DNA from: Manihot esculenta
Lineage: Eukaryota > Streptophyta > Magnoliopsida > Malpighiales > Euphorbiaceae
DNA length: 64,000 bases
NCBI RefSeq assembly: GCF_001659605.2
Contig: NC_035170.2
Coordinates: 3,224,001 to 3,288,000, forward strand
Direction: 5' to 3'
The translations under genes and the position numbers were made by a program. Of the stretch, positions 1 through 9,533 are shown one piece after another (within the stretch, counting starts at the first letter, position 1; every line of letters begins with the position of its first letter). Below the pieces are notes generated by a model that worked only from the letters and a program-made list of their open reading frames with translations, was not told the origin of the DNA and searched no databases.

Positions 1-791
1 ACATTAAAAATAATAAAATAATATATTTTTAACTGTTTTTTCAATTTCATTTAAAATATATATTTTTCAAAACTTTTCAACCTCAATATCAGTCAGATAC
101 CAAGTAAATATAGATTTATTCAAATGAAGCTATTTCGAAAATAACAAATTAATGAAAGGTAAATTAAATTAAAAATGTGAACAAATTAAATTCAAGCAAA
201 TAATAATTAAATCATACTAATCAAAATAAATCAAATTACATAAAAAAATAAAATTAAATAAATAAATAAAAATTACTTCTGCATCGATTCAATTATACCA
301 TATAAATTTTTATTAAATTTATAGACCCGTTAAAACTAAAATATCTAACGAATATTATCGAATGCAAGCATCAAAATTTTTATTAAATCCATAAACTCAT
401 CGAAGTATTGCAACAAATTATTAGTACAAAAATTTTAAAAATAAGAATAACCATCCATACATCAATATAAAAAAGAGAATATTGCATAACTCTGCTAAAT
501 GAAAGTCGCTGAACGTAATGACATAGTATCAAGATTGAAATTTCCAACATTAAAGTTTTAGAAAATAATATTAAAATTTTTAAAAAATAATATTAAAATA
601 AATTAATAAAAAATAAATATCGAAACAATTTATTATAATTTATTTTTATGTATTTATTTTGACACATCGAATGAGATATGAAGTGCCCACGATTGACTTG
701 TCATTGAGAGCCGTAAAAAATAAAACAAATTTTTTTTTTTATCGAAACGTAACTATACAAAGGTGATCATAATCTTCAAAATTACATATAA

Positions 792-816
792 TGCGGTGAG
801 CGTGGATCGAACACGC

Positions 817-859
<43 letters not shown>

Positions 860-864
860 CCCGC
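792..864 (-). tRNA. tRNA-Phe (GAA), copy A
   Basis: The reverse complement folds as a standard 73-nt tRNA: 7-bp acceptor stem starting GCGGGGA, B box GTTCGATCC, anticodon loop CTGAAGA giving anticodon GAA, discriminator A. No intron; CCA is not encoded, as expected in plants. The gene is identical to the copy at 7854-7926. It is transcribed away from tRNA-Asn, 472 bases to the right. Confidence 0.96.
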
Positions 865-1336
865 TTGATGTCAATTTAGGAGTTTGTCCTTAAAATCATC
901 GTTATATTAAAATTAAGCACAATGTAATAGTAATATTTTTCCTTTATTAAATTAGAAAAATAAAGGCTATTTTAAAATATGGATGTTTTGGTTTAATGAA
1001 GTCAAAATATAAATTTTAACTAATTGAATTTAAAAAAATTAAATATATATGAATACAGAAATATAATTTCTTTTAAGATTGAAAAATGTTAATCTTTCTA
1101 ATACCCTTAAATAATATATAATTGAATTAAAAATAATTTTTTATTTAGAAAATATATTTTTGTTTGAAATATCAAAAAAATAATTTATAAAAAGCTTCTT
1201 ATCAAAAGAAAATTAAAGTTGAAGGAAATATGTTTTTTTTTGAAAAAAGAAAAAGAAATATTTTAAAAATTAGGGCATTGATTCATTCCCTTTTTGTCAT
1301 ACATTACATAAATAAGTAAAGATTAAGGCACCGGGA

Positions 1337-1353
1337 GCTGGAGTAGCTCAGTC

Positions 1354-1386
<33 letters not shown>

Positions 1387-1410
1387 AAGGTTCAACCCCT
1401 TCTTCTAGCG
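1337..1410 (+). tRNA. tRNA-Asn (GTT), copy A
   Basis: A 74-nt cloverleaf with anticodon loop CTGTTAA (anticodon GTT), T arm GAAGG-TTCAACC-CCTTC and acceptor stem GCTGGAG. The last acceptor pair is G-T, where copy B has A-T. A run of T begins about 10 bases downstream and fits a Pol III terminator. A spurious short ORF overlaps this gene. Confidence 0.95.
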
Positions 1411-1790
1411 TTTACATATAGTTTTTTTCTAAAACAAATTATAATAAATCTTATAATGGGCTGCACACTGCCCTGTAAGTTCTTTTTAATTTTGAGGGCA
1501 TGTTTTGGGTTAAGGATCCAATGCCCCTTAATGGCTATTGACCCATTACCACATCAACACCATTAGACATAGAGACTAGTTGCCCACTGCCCAATTTCAA
1601 TTTGGTTGACAAACTCCCAAGATGTGCCCTTGTTCATCTTCATCTTAGTTTTCTCATTACAACTCTTATATGATACAAAAATTTTATTATAGTGATTGAT
1701 TATGATAAATCTTATATAGGTTTCACTATAATTAATAGTTAAATTTAATCATTCTATATATAATAATTATATATGATGCGATTCGATTTC

Positions 1791-2389
1791 ACATATAACT
1801 AAGTCAAGTATTACCGCTGCATCTCTTTTAAAATTTGTCACTTTTTTTTGAGTTTGCATGTGAAGTCATTAGGTATTTTAATCATTGAGTATCCACACTC
1901 ATAGTAAAAATTTATAATAATATTAAACTTGGAGTAAATTTAGACTTAACATCGTATATAAACATCTTATATTATACTCTATGGAAATGGTCTACAATAA
2001 CAGTAAATGCTCCAATATTTGAGTATTTAATTGTCTAATAATTAACTAGTTGTTATTAACTGTTTAACTTAGTATTAATGATAATATTTATAATATTTTA
2101 CTATTTTTAAATTTATAGCAATAGTTATTTTCTTAGTGTATAAATATAAATATAAAATTAACACTCTAAAATCACATCTTTTAAAAAATATAATTTTTAA
2201 CGTTTAAAATTTATGCATATTCTCTGTTTCCCGTTAACTTTTTCACCAGAGCCACATTAGCAAACTATGTGAGATATTGGACTTCCTTTATTAATCATGT
2301 GCTCAAAAGTTTGTCAATCTTTTCTTTGATCACTTTTTGCCTCTCTGATATAATTTTTTTTTTCTTTTATTGAATCGGTTTGACGGTTT
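1791..2389. other. AT-rich spacer, no gene seen
   Basis: Unique AT-rich sequence between tRNA block A and the retroelement nest. I see no coding exon, tRNA or clear repeat boundary. The left end of the old Tat-like fragment is lost somewhere around 2390. Confidence 0.5.
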
Positions 2390-2399
2390 TGTCAATAGA

Positions 2400-2699
2400 T
2401 AGCTTATAGGTGTGAGAGCGAGATCCACACCTGTTATATCTTTTGGAGACCAAGCGAAAGTCGTTACTCGATTCTTTAGTAACTCTATTAAATGAGTTTT
2501 TATTTCATCCGTTAATGCAGTACCGAACCATACCTTTTGTTCTTTACCTAGCTAGATTTTCTCTATCGGGTCTGTTGGCTCTGGCTTTACGTGGGATTTC
2601 AGCTTCTCCAGCAAATCGATGGGCATTGCTACTTTCTCAAGGTTTTTTGTTGGATGTCCATAACCTTCTTTAGCCAACTTCAGATTATTTCATACCACG
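2400..2699 (-). pseudogene. Ty3/gypsy pol fragment upstream of reverse transcriptase
   Basis: The reverse complement encodes, with stops and frame changes, a segment typical of plant gypsy polyproteins between protease and reverse transcriptase. The clearest stretch reads FAWSPKDITGVDLAL, matching the usual FAWS-DMPGID motif just before the RT domain. Its protein sense runs on from the protease remnant at 4818-5245 once the inserted element is removed. The short plus-strand ORF over this region is a shadow. Confidence 0.65.
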
Positions 2700-2936
2700 T
2701 GTAACAGCCCGGCCCGTATGCACGGCACTGTTACCACTCACGGCCCAGGGCTATCCCTCGCCTGGCCTCTTGCCACCTCGGGCTTTCCACTGGCGTCGTG
2801 AGCAGCTCTTAACATCCCTTCACCCTCACGGGTTCCAGGCAGGATTTGTCCCTCGGGGGAGCCATTACGGCCCGCCCTAGCCCGAGTGGATTTGGCCCAA
2901 TTCCTTCCTCTGGGAATTAGGTCGCCTCCCCCACTG

Positions 2937-3003
2937 CTCGAACCCTTGACCTCCCACTTTAAGGGAATAGTCTGGTGAGAGTGAGTACCAGTCGGCCAAG
3001 GTG
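2937..3003 (-). repeat. tRNA-like A/B-box pair inside the LTR-like element
   Basis: On the minus strand, TTGGCCGACTGG (A-box-like) lies about 45 bases before GGTTCGAGC (B-box-like), the layout of a tRNA-derived Pol III promoter. It could be a SINE head captured by the LTR or a chance match. No cloverleaf forms. Confidence 0.35.
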
Positions 3004-3445
3004 AGTCTCCGCCGCTCCTCCCTCAATCTTGAGTGTTTTCCCTAGATCTTTCATGGTTTTCACGAGTTTTAACTTCTATTTTGAAGATTTGTGAGCAAAG
3101 AGCAAGTTTTGGGTGCTTGGAGGTTCAAGGAGCTCAATCTCTTCATCTCCAAGCTAGGATCGTCTTCCCTCTCATTTCTTCAAGAGGTAAGCTCGGATCC
3201 ACCCTTATTATGTGTTCTAGATAAGTTTTATGCAAGATCTAAGGGTAGAAATGCATGCTAGGGTATATGTTGAGTTATGGGTATATTTATAGATGTTTTG
3301 AACAATGTGTGTTGTTTGAGTATGTTTGAAGTGTTGTAGATGGGGTATATGCATGTTTGAGGCCCCTAGGAACTTGTATGCATGCTTTGGTTGAAAAATA
3401 TGCATGTTTGGAAGGTTTGGAGGCGAAATGTGCTAAGGGAGCCAA

Positions 3446-3644
3446 GTTTCTGCCCTTTGGCAGAAACCAGGTTCGGCAGCCGAAGGTACTTTCGGCCGCC
3501 GAACATGGCTGGGGAGGCAGGCCTTTCGGCTGCCGAAGTTGCCCCCGAAAAGAGACTTTCGTCTCTGTCTGGCACTTTCGGCCGCCGAAGGTGCCGCCGA
3601 ACCTAGCTGAGTTTCGTCTCTGTCCAGGACTTTCGGCCGCCGAA
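3446..3644. repeat. Cluster of TTCGGCNGCCGAA palindromes
   Basis: Five copies of the odd-length palindrome TTCGGCNGCCGAA lie at 3472-3484, 3491-3503, 3525-3537, 3577-3589 and 3632-3644. The central base is A, C, T, C and C. They follow a hairpin at 3446-3467 with 9-bp arms (GTTTCTGCC / GGCAGAAAC). They sit in the middle of the LTR-like element and explain the shadow ORFs read in four frames there. Confidence 0.85.
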
Positions 3645-4001
3645 AGTGCCCTGTTCAGCCATTTCATGCATATTTTCTGTGATGTTTTCATGATGTTTTA
3701 GGGGGTTTTTGGGGGATATATTAGAGTCATGTTTATATATGTTTGGTCCCTCATTAGAGTCCACCTGTGTAGGTTCGGACCCGAGGAACCGAGGACCCCA
3801 GCAGTGAGTTCAGCTGCTTCGGTATTGTTAGAGTCAGCCAGAGGTGAGTGGAACTAAACTCAATCTTTTAAATTAAATGTTTTATCATGTCTCATGCATC
3901 ATGATTATGCAATAGGATGATTGCATTAGTTTTCACGAATATGCCGCATTGCATAAATTGTTGTTGTTGTGGGTGAATGTTGGATGACCCAATTAGTCCA
4001 A

Positions 4002-4197
4002 GACAGGAAGACCAGGACCCCATGCTACGGCCTGGCACAGAGTAAGAAAGACCAGGCCCCAGTCTACAGGCCTGGCACAGAGTAAAACACAGTTATGGGA
4101 CTCGAAGACCAGGAGCCCAGAGGAGGCCCTGGAAAATGGTAAGTAATGTATGTATGACAGGAAGACCAGGACCCCATGCTACGGCCTGGCACAGAGT
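4002..4197. repeat. Exact 42-bp direct repeat pair with degenerate copies between
   Basis: The 42 bases at 4002-4043 recur without change at 4156-4197 (both start GACAGGAAGACCAGGACCCC). Degenerate copies built on AAGACCAGG and GGCCTGGCACAGAGTAA lie between them. This is a decayed tandem array inside the LTR-like element. Confidence 0.85.
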
Positions 4198-4817
4198 TAA
4201 CTTGGACTATTTGGTGACAAGTTCACCCAACCCTTATGTGAATTGTCTGTGTTATGATGCATTCCATTTGAGCATAGTGTTAATGTGTGTTTACTAGCTC
4301 TACTCACTGGGCTTTTAGCTCACCCCTCTCCCTTTTCCCTCAGGCTTACAGGTACAGGATATAGTGCGGGAGTTCGAATAGAGTGAAGAAGTCATGCTTA
4401 TGTAATAGATAGAAATGGACATGATCAAATTGTAATGTAAAAGTACAGATAGTTATGTAACGAGTTTTATGGATGTTAGTATGTGCTTGACCATAGAATG
4501 TTGTATCCCTTTTATACATGATCTTAGAGATTTTGATGATGTTTATGTAAACCAGCTCAACACAGGTTATGTTACCCTTTGAGGGCACAGATGAGATCCC
4601 TCAGAGGGATCAAAATTATGTTAATGATATGCACAGGTTGAGTTTGGTTGATGTTCAATGGAAAGAAAAGTTTTAATTTTTAGGCATGTTGTTGATCATG
4701 TATGGGATTATACAGGTTTACAGGTTTTATGTTAGGCTTGCTACGGGTCCCGGCGGCCTTAAGTCGACCCGGATCCTAGCGCCGGTAGCGGTCCGATTTT
4801 CGGGTCGTTACACCACG

Positions 4818-5245
4818 ACTGTTCCCTTAGAGCTAACAGCTTAAGACATATAGTGCATATGTTAATAACAATACCGTCACAGTTTAGGACTGGCGGCCGA
4901 GTATCACTTTATGTATAACTCTTACCTATACTTTTCATCACCCAACACTATGGAGAGGTTATGGTGCCTAATACTACAACGATCTTATATCCTAATTCCA
5001 CTAACGGATAGAAAACTCTAACGTAACTATTTTTATCCAAATCTAACTTGTTAAAAATATTTAAGATGAGAAGATTAACAGAACTACATGTATCTACCAA
5101 TACTCACCTTATTCTATATATGTTCAGGAGGATTTTTATGACCAGTGGGTCACTTTGAAAGAATCTAATCGTTTTGTCTGCAGGGTCGAACCTTACCTCC
5201 TGCTTGGCCCATGGTTCTTATTCAACTGACAAAAGATCATCTAAT
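4818..5245 (-). pseudogene. Gypsy aspartic protease remnant
   Basis: The reverse complement reads as a plant gypsy retropepsin with several stops. VLVDTCSSVN stands for the active-site motif DTGSS, with glycine changed to cysteine. It is followed by a recognisable VRVFYPLVELG stretch and, near the end, a segment like the usual PVLNxxGIVINxxxxCLKLL. An active enzyme is excluded by the stops and the altered DTG. The sequence continues into 2400-2699 across the inserted element. Confidence 0.65.
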
Positions 5246-5384
5246 ACATGTTTATTTTTTTCTTTACCTTTATCAGGTTCTCTCGCATGCAATAACATGT
5301 ACAATTCCAACCATTTCAAGAGATTGAGAGGAAAGATTTCTTTTTCAGAAAGAAAAGGAATTAGATATCGATTTTAATAGAGAA

Positions 5385-5921
5385 TTTAATAGGTCTTTCG
5401 GCAGTGGAACCAAATGATATAACTAGAAAGTAGAGTTGTACTGCGATTGGCTAGACCTGCAAGAAAGAGAATGTGAGGTGGTGGTAGATACTCACGACAG
5501 CCACTCTGACGTTCAAATCAGTATAAAGGAGAAGAGAATAAATGTAATAAATGACTTAGAATTTTAGTGTAAGAGAATAACGTACATCTGTCTCTGTGAT
5601 TGCACTCTTTTTATATTATAAGAAAATGAAGATAAATATAGTATTTCTTAATAATTTAACGTTGATATGACTAACTGCTTGATAAGAGATATTGCCAACT
5701 AATAGGTCGATAATTCCGCGATTACAGGCGTAATGGAGATATGTTAGACTGTGCATGATAACGATAATTTAATACCGAGACTTTCCTTATTTATGGAAGA
5801 GCGAATCACCGGATGTCAAAATGTTCGGGACTATATTTCCTACTTATCAGATCTTTATCACGTTAAACTATTTTATGACGATAATTCATAAATTAATATG
5901 ATCAATCTCTGTGTAGCATCA
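5385..5921 (-). repeat. Diverged Tat-like LTR (third family copy)
   Basis: It shares ordered blocks with the LTRs at 56380-56929 and 50870-51386, including CAGTGGAACCAAATGAT, TGCAAGAAAGAGAATG, TATAGTATTTCTTA and an end close to TGTGTAGCATCA. On the minus strand the LTR would begin TGATGC. The inner edge, near 5385, is uncertain. Confidence 0.65.
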
Positions 5922-6603
5922 ATCATAAATAGCTATTTTGAGATTAATTGTGGCAAGGTAGAGTTTATAAACAATATTGGTACAGGTAATACATTATAAA
6001 TAAGATGATAATAATAATAATAATAATAATAATAATTAATGTAATTTTTAAAATGTTAAAATAATATGATGAAATTAAAAAAATAACAATGACATCAATA
6101 TTTTTATTTTATTAATATCTATCTGCTAAGTACATTGAGAATCTAAAATTAAGTTTATTGTCAAAATTCTTTATATAAAATTTAAGTGTTAATTTATTTC
6201 CTAAATCTTAATCCTCCACTATAAGTAAATTATTTTATAAAAAATTAATTGAAATAAATATTTATAAAATGATATAAGATTTTTTATTTAAAAATAAAAA
6301 ATTTATAAATTAAAAAAAAATTTCATTACAAATAAAAAAGTTAATAAAATTAAATTAAATTAAATTAAATTTTTGTCAAATTTTTTCGTTCGAAAGGAAG
6401 AGAATAATTTTTTTATTAGTAGAATAATTATTTTAAAAATATTTTATTTTGTAAAAGAAGTGATATATATTTACTCATAAATTTATTATTTTGCCCACGT
6501 TTGCCTATTCATTTGGTTCCTACTTGTTCATCGTATGATTAAAACAAGAGTCTGTATAATTTTATTGTTGAAGTTGTTGTTAAAAGTATTTTTTATTCAT
6601 AAT
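5922..6603. other. AT-rich spacer with (ATA)n microsatellite
   Basis: No gene seen. A run of ATA/AAT repeats occupies about 6003-6035. The rest is low-complexity AT-rich DNA up to the start of tRNA block B. Confidence 0.5.
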
Positions 6604-7853
6604 AACATTAAAAATAATAAAAGAATTTATTTTTAACTGTTTTTTCAACTTCATTTAAAATATATATATTTTTTAAAATTTTCAACTTAGCGAGACACCA
6701 AGTAAATATGGATTTATTCAAACGAGGCTATTTCGAAAATAACAAATCAATGAAAGGTAAATTAAATAAAAAAATTTGAATAAATTAAATTCAAACAAAT
6801 AAAAATTAAATCATACTAAATCAAAATAAATTAAATTATATAAAGAATAAAAGAGAATCAAACAGATAAAAACTATTGCATTACATCACAGAAAATTTTA
6901 TGTAAATCCATTAAAACACTGTTGCAATAAATATTATTACAAATAATCCAAAACAATAATAAAATATCAAACCAACTAAATGCAAGCATTAAAATTTTCA
7001 TTGGATTCATAAATCTATCGAAGGTGTTGCAAACCATTAGCACAAAAACATAATAATTGATAATTAAAAATAAATTTTAAATTAAAAAAAAAAAAAAAGA
7101 GAAAACAGCAATATAAAGCATAGCCTTTGAAAGTAGAAATATATATCCATGTATAAGCACATAAAAGAGAATGTTGCATAACTTAGCCAAACACAAATAG
7201 AAATGAAAATTATCAAACGTAATGAAACGGTACTAAAATACTAATATTAATAAAATTATACTCTCTTTAGCATAAAATATGAAACCCTCAAACAAATATA
7301 ATTTTAAGAAGAAACAGAATCTGAAACCTAATAAAAAAAATAAAATAAAAAAAATAAATAAATATCAGTCACACAATTAGCAAAGACAATCGAATGTCAA
7401 ATATAAAATCCACTAAAATCTAAATATTTTCTCTCCGAAAAAGAATTGAGAAATAAAACCTACTACAAAAATATATGAAAAATTATCAACTAAAAATGAG
7501 ATTCTAAAATATAATTCAACTTATCGATCAATGTATTCTTAAATCTAATTCTTTTCTCTCACTTATTCCCTTTTCTTCTCCTTTTTAAGTATTTTTTTTA
7601 CATATGTTTATAATAACTCATTGAAACAAACATCCATTACCTTTTCTTCAAATGTATTAAATTAATTTATTGAAAAAATATTGGTTGGAAAATGAAGAAA
7701 ATAATGCATTCATTCATTTTTAGCGGTGGAGCTTGGTATGGCGGCCTTTGTCATGCGAGCCGTAAAAAATAAAACAAATATTTCTTTCATTTTTTTTTTT
7801 TGTTCGAAACGTAAATATCACAAAGATGATCATTATCATAAAAAAACATATTA

Positions 7854-7878
7854 TGCGGTGAGCGTGGATCGAACACGC

Positions 7879-7921
<43 letters not shown>

Positions 7922-7926
7922 CCCGC
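7854..7926 (-). tRNA. tRNA-Phe (GAA), copy B
   Basis: Identical over 73 nt to the tRNA-Phe at 792-864, with intact arms and anticodon GAA. It diverges from tRNA-Asn at 8330 with 403 bases between. An intact sequence in both copies suggests both are functional or recently duplicated. Confidence 0.96.
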
Positions 7927-8329
7927 TTGAGATTCTTTTATTAGTTATATAATTATTATTGTATCAAAATCAAGCACAATGCAATAGTAATATTTTTCCT
8001 TTATTAAATTAGAAAAACGAACGCTATTTTAAAATATGGATGTTTTGGTTTAATGAAGTCAAAATATAAATTTAAACTAATTGAATTTAAAAAATTAAAT
8101 ATAAATAGAGAAATATAATTTCTTTTAAGATTGGAAAATGATAATCTTTCTAATACCCTTAGATAATACATAATTGAATTAAAAATAATTTTTATTTAAA
8201 AAGTTTTTTTTTTTTTGAAATATCAAAAAATTAATTGATAAAAAGCTACTCATAAAAAGAAAAATAAATTTAAAGGAAATTTTTTTTAAAAAAAGAAAAT
8301 GTTAAATAAGTAAATATAAGGCATAGTGA

Positions 8330-8346
8330 GCTGGAATAGCTCAGTC

Positions 8347-8379
<33 letters not shown>

Positions 8380-8403
8380 AAGGTTCAACCCCTTCTTCTA
8401 GCG
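8330..8403 (+). tRNA. tRNA-Asn (GTT), copy B
   Basis: A 74-nt tRNA differing from copy A by one base in the acceptor stem (GCTGGAA rather than GCTGGAG), which here gives a Watson-Crick seventh pair. Anticodon GTT. A T-run about 10 bases downstream can serve as Pol III terminator. Confidence 0.95.
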
Positions 8404-8975
8404 TTTATGTATAATTTTTTTAAAAAAAAAATTATAATAAATCTTATAATGGGCTGGACATTGCCCTATAAGTTCTTTTTAATTTTGAGGGCATGTTTTG
8501 GGTTAAGGATCCAATGCCCCTTAATGGCTATTGACCCATTACCACATCAACACTATAGACATAGAGACTAAGTGCCCACTGCCCAATTTCAATTTGTTTG
8601 ACAAACTCCCAAGATGTGCCCTTGTTCATCTTCATCTTAGTTTTCTCATTACAATTCTTATATGATACAAAAATTTTGTTATAGTGATCGATTATGATAA
8701 ATCTTATATAGGTTTCAGTTAAAATTTAATCATTATATATATAATAATTATATGCGATACTGATTCAATTTCATGTGTTATCGTTACGTTTTTTTTTAAT
8801 TAGAGTGATATTTTAATATTTTTTAAAAATTAATTATTTATTTATTTTTTTTGTACTGTTAATATTAATAGTATTTTTTTTCTTTATTTCTCCTTTTAAA
8901 ATTTTTTCTTATTTCCCTATACAATACTCATCCAAAAGGGTAAACGAAAAACGAGAAACATAAAACATTAGATTA

Positions 8976-9518
8976 TCACATAGTTCGTGATTGTACAACA
9001 ATGTTTTGCAACATACTTACATCTTCAAGCACATTAGCTCTTTGAGAATCCATTGTCCGAAACACAACCTGTGGAGAAATAGCACTAGTGCGACACACAG
9101 GACAATTGGAGTGCGAGTATAGCCACATATCTATACAAGCCATGTGATAAGAGTGCATGCATTCAGGCAACCTACGTAACTCTTCACCTTCTTCAAATTC
9201 ACTCAAGCAAATTGCACAAGTCTCTTCATCATCCCCAACTAATCCCTTTCCCTTTTGATACTTAAACAATGGGATGAGATTGGCTGTAGAATTCTCCATG
9301 CTGCTTGGGTTCTCTCTAGCTTGCGAGTTATGTCCGTGTTGGGAGGTAGCTCGATCTCGGTCTCGGTTTCGGTTGCACCACCCCATGGCTATGCAATGGT
9401 AGATTGTGACCACGAGTGCAGCTGAGCCAACTCCGATCAGAAGGACGGTGACTTTGTTGCCGAAATCATCGTCACCTTTGAAGAGAGTTGACATTTGCAA
9501 AAAGATGAATTGCTTCAT
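8976..9518 (-). CDS. ATL-family RING-H2 finger E3 ubiquitin ligase
   Basis: Single-exon protein of 180 residues, read from the ATG at 9518; the frame extends five codons further but without an ATG. Order: short N-terminus, one transmembrane helix (about residues 22-45) containing GVGSAAL, a basic Arg/Asp-rich linker, then a RING-H2 finger from about residue 101: CAIC, 14 residues, C-x-H, H, C, ten residues, CPVCR. This is the ATL layout: membrane-anchored E3 ligases that recruit E2 enzymes through the RING and act in stress and hormone responses. ATL genes are usually intronless, as here. An in-frame ATG at 9494 is an alternative start. The specific ATL member and its substrate cannot be told. 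Confidence 0.88.
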   Translation of the reverse strand: MKQFIFLQMSTLFKGDDDFGNKVTVLLIGVGSAALVVTIYHCIAMGWCNRNRDRDRATSQHGHNSQARENPSSMENSTANLIPLFKYQKGKGLVGDDEETCAICLSEFEEGEELRRLPECMHSYHMACIDMWLYSHSNCPVCRTSAISPQVVFRTMDSQRANVLEDVSMLQNIVVQSRTM

Positions 9519-9533
9519 ACTTGGGAGATGCAA

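Larger units (their letters stand above)
1..1790. repeat. Duplicated tRNA-Phe/tRNA-Asn block, copy A
   Basis: This block aligns by eye to copy B at 6604-8775, starting at the first base of the window, so its left edge lies outside. Both copies hold a minus-strand tRNA-Phe, a plus-strand tRNA-Asn, the AT-rich flanks and about 380 bases downstream of tRNA-Asn. The offset changes from 6603 at the left edge to 7062 at tRNA-Phe and 6993 at tRNA-Asn, so copy B gained several hundred bases, mostly left of tRNA-Phe. Similarity fades near 1790. Apart from the tRNAs the block is AT-rich with no protein gene that I can see. Confidence 0.8.
2700..4812. mobile_element. Solo-LTR-like element, 2113 bp, with 5-bp TSD CCACG
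   Basis: The element starts TGTAACAGCCCGG and ends CGGGTCGTTACA, so it has TG...CA termini and a short terminal inverted repeat (TGTAAC/GTTACA). CCACG flanks it on both sides (2695-2699 and 4813-4817), a clean target-site duplication. It encodes no protein I recognise. Length and ends suit a solo LTR of a long-LTR Ty3/gypsy element such as the Tekay/Del chromoviruses; that lineage is inference. It is much more GC-rich than its surroundings and holds a palindrome cluster and an exact 42-bp repeat pair. It inserted into pol of an older element. Confidence 0.8.
2390..5921 (-). mobile_element. Old Tat-like Ty3/gypsy remnant, interrupted by an LTR-like element
   Basis: On the minus strand, from right to left, this holds an LTR (about 5385-5921), a leader, a remnant of the gag start, a protease region (5245-4818) and a pre-reverse-transcriptase region (2699-2400). 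The 2113-bp element at 2700-4812 splits the last two. The LTR is clearly related to the LTRs at 50870-51386 and 56380-56929, so this is a second member of that family. Most of gag has been deleted, because the protease follows the gag start closely. Reverse transcriptase proper, RNase H, integrase and the other LTR are absent. Stops and frameshifts make it inactive. Confidence 0.7.
6604..8775. repeat. Duplicated tRNA-Phe/tRNA-Asn block, copy B
   Basis: Second copy of block 1-1790 in the same orientation. The downstream part (8404-8718) matches 1411-1730 closely, including GGCATGTTTTGGGTTAAGGATCC. The tRNAs are better conserved than the spacers. Copy B is longer to the left of tRNA-Phe, with extra AT-rich sequence around 7060-7700. 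No protein gene is seen in it. Confidence 0.8.

Noticed and set aside
1363..1566. 67-residue ORF, and its twin at 8356-8571
   Set aside because: Both start inside the tRNA-Asn genes and exist twice only because the block is duplicated.
3217..3701. Several overlapping ORFs on both strands
   Set aside because: They arise from the GC-rich palindrome cluster inside the LTR-like element and have no family resemblance.
9519..9533. Five extra N-terminal codons for the ATL protein
   Set aside because: The frame there begins with TTG, not ATG; the ATG at 9518 is the first real start.
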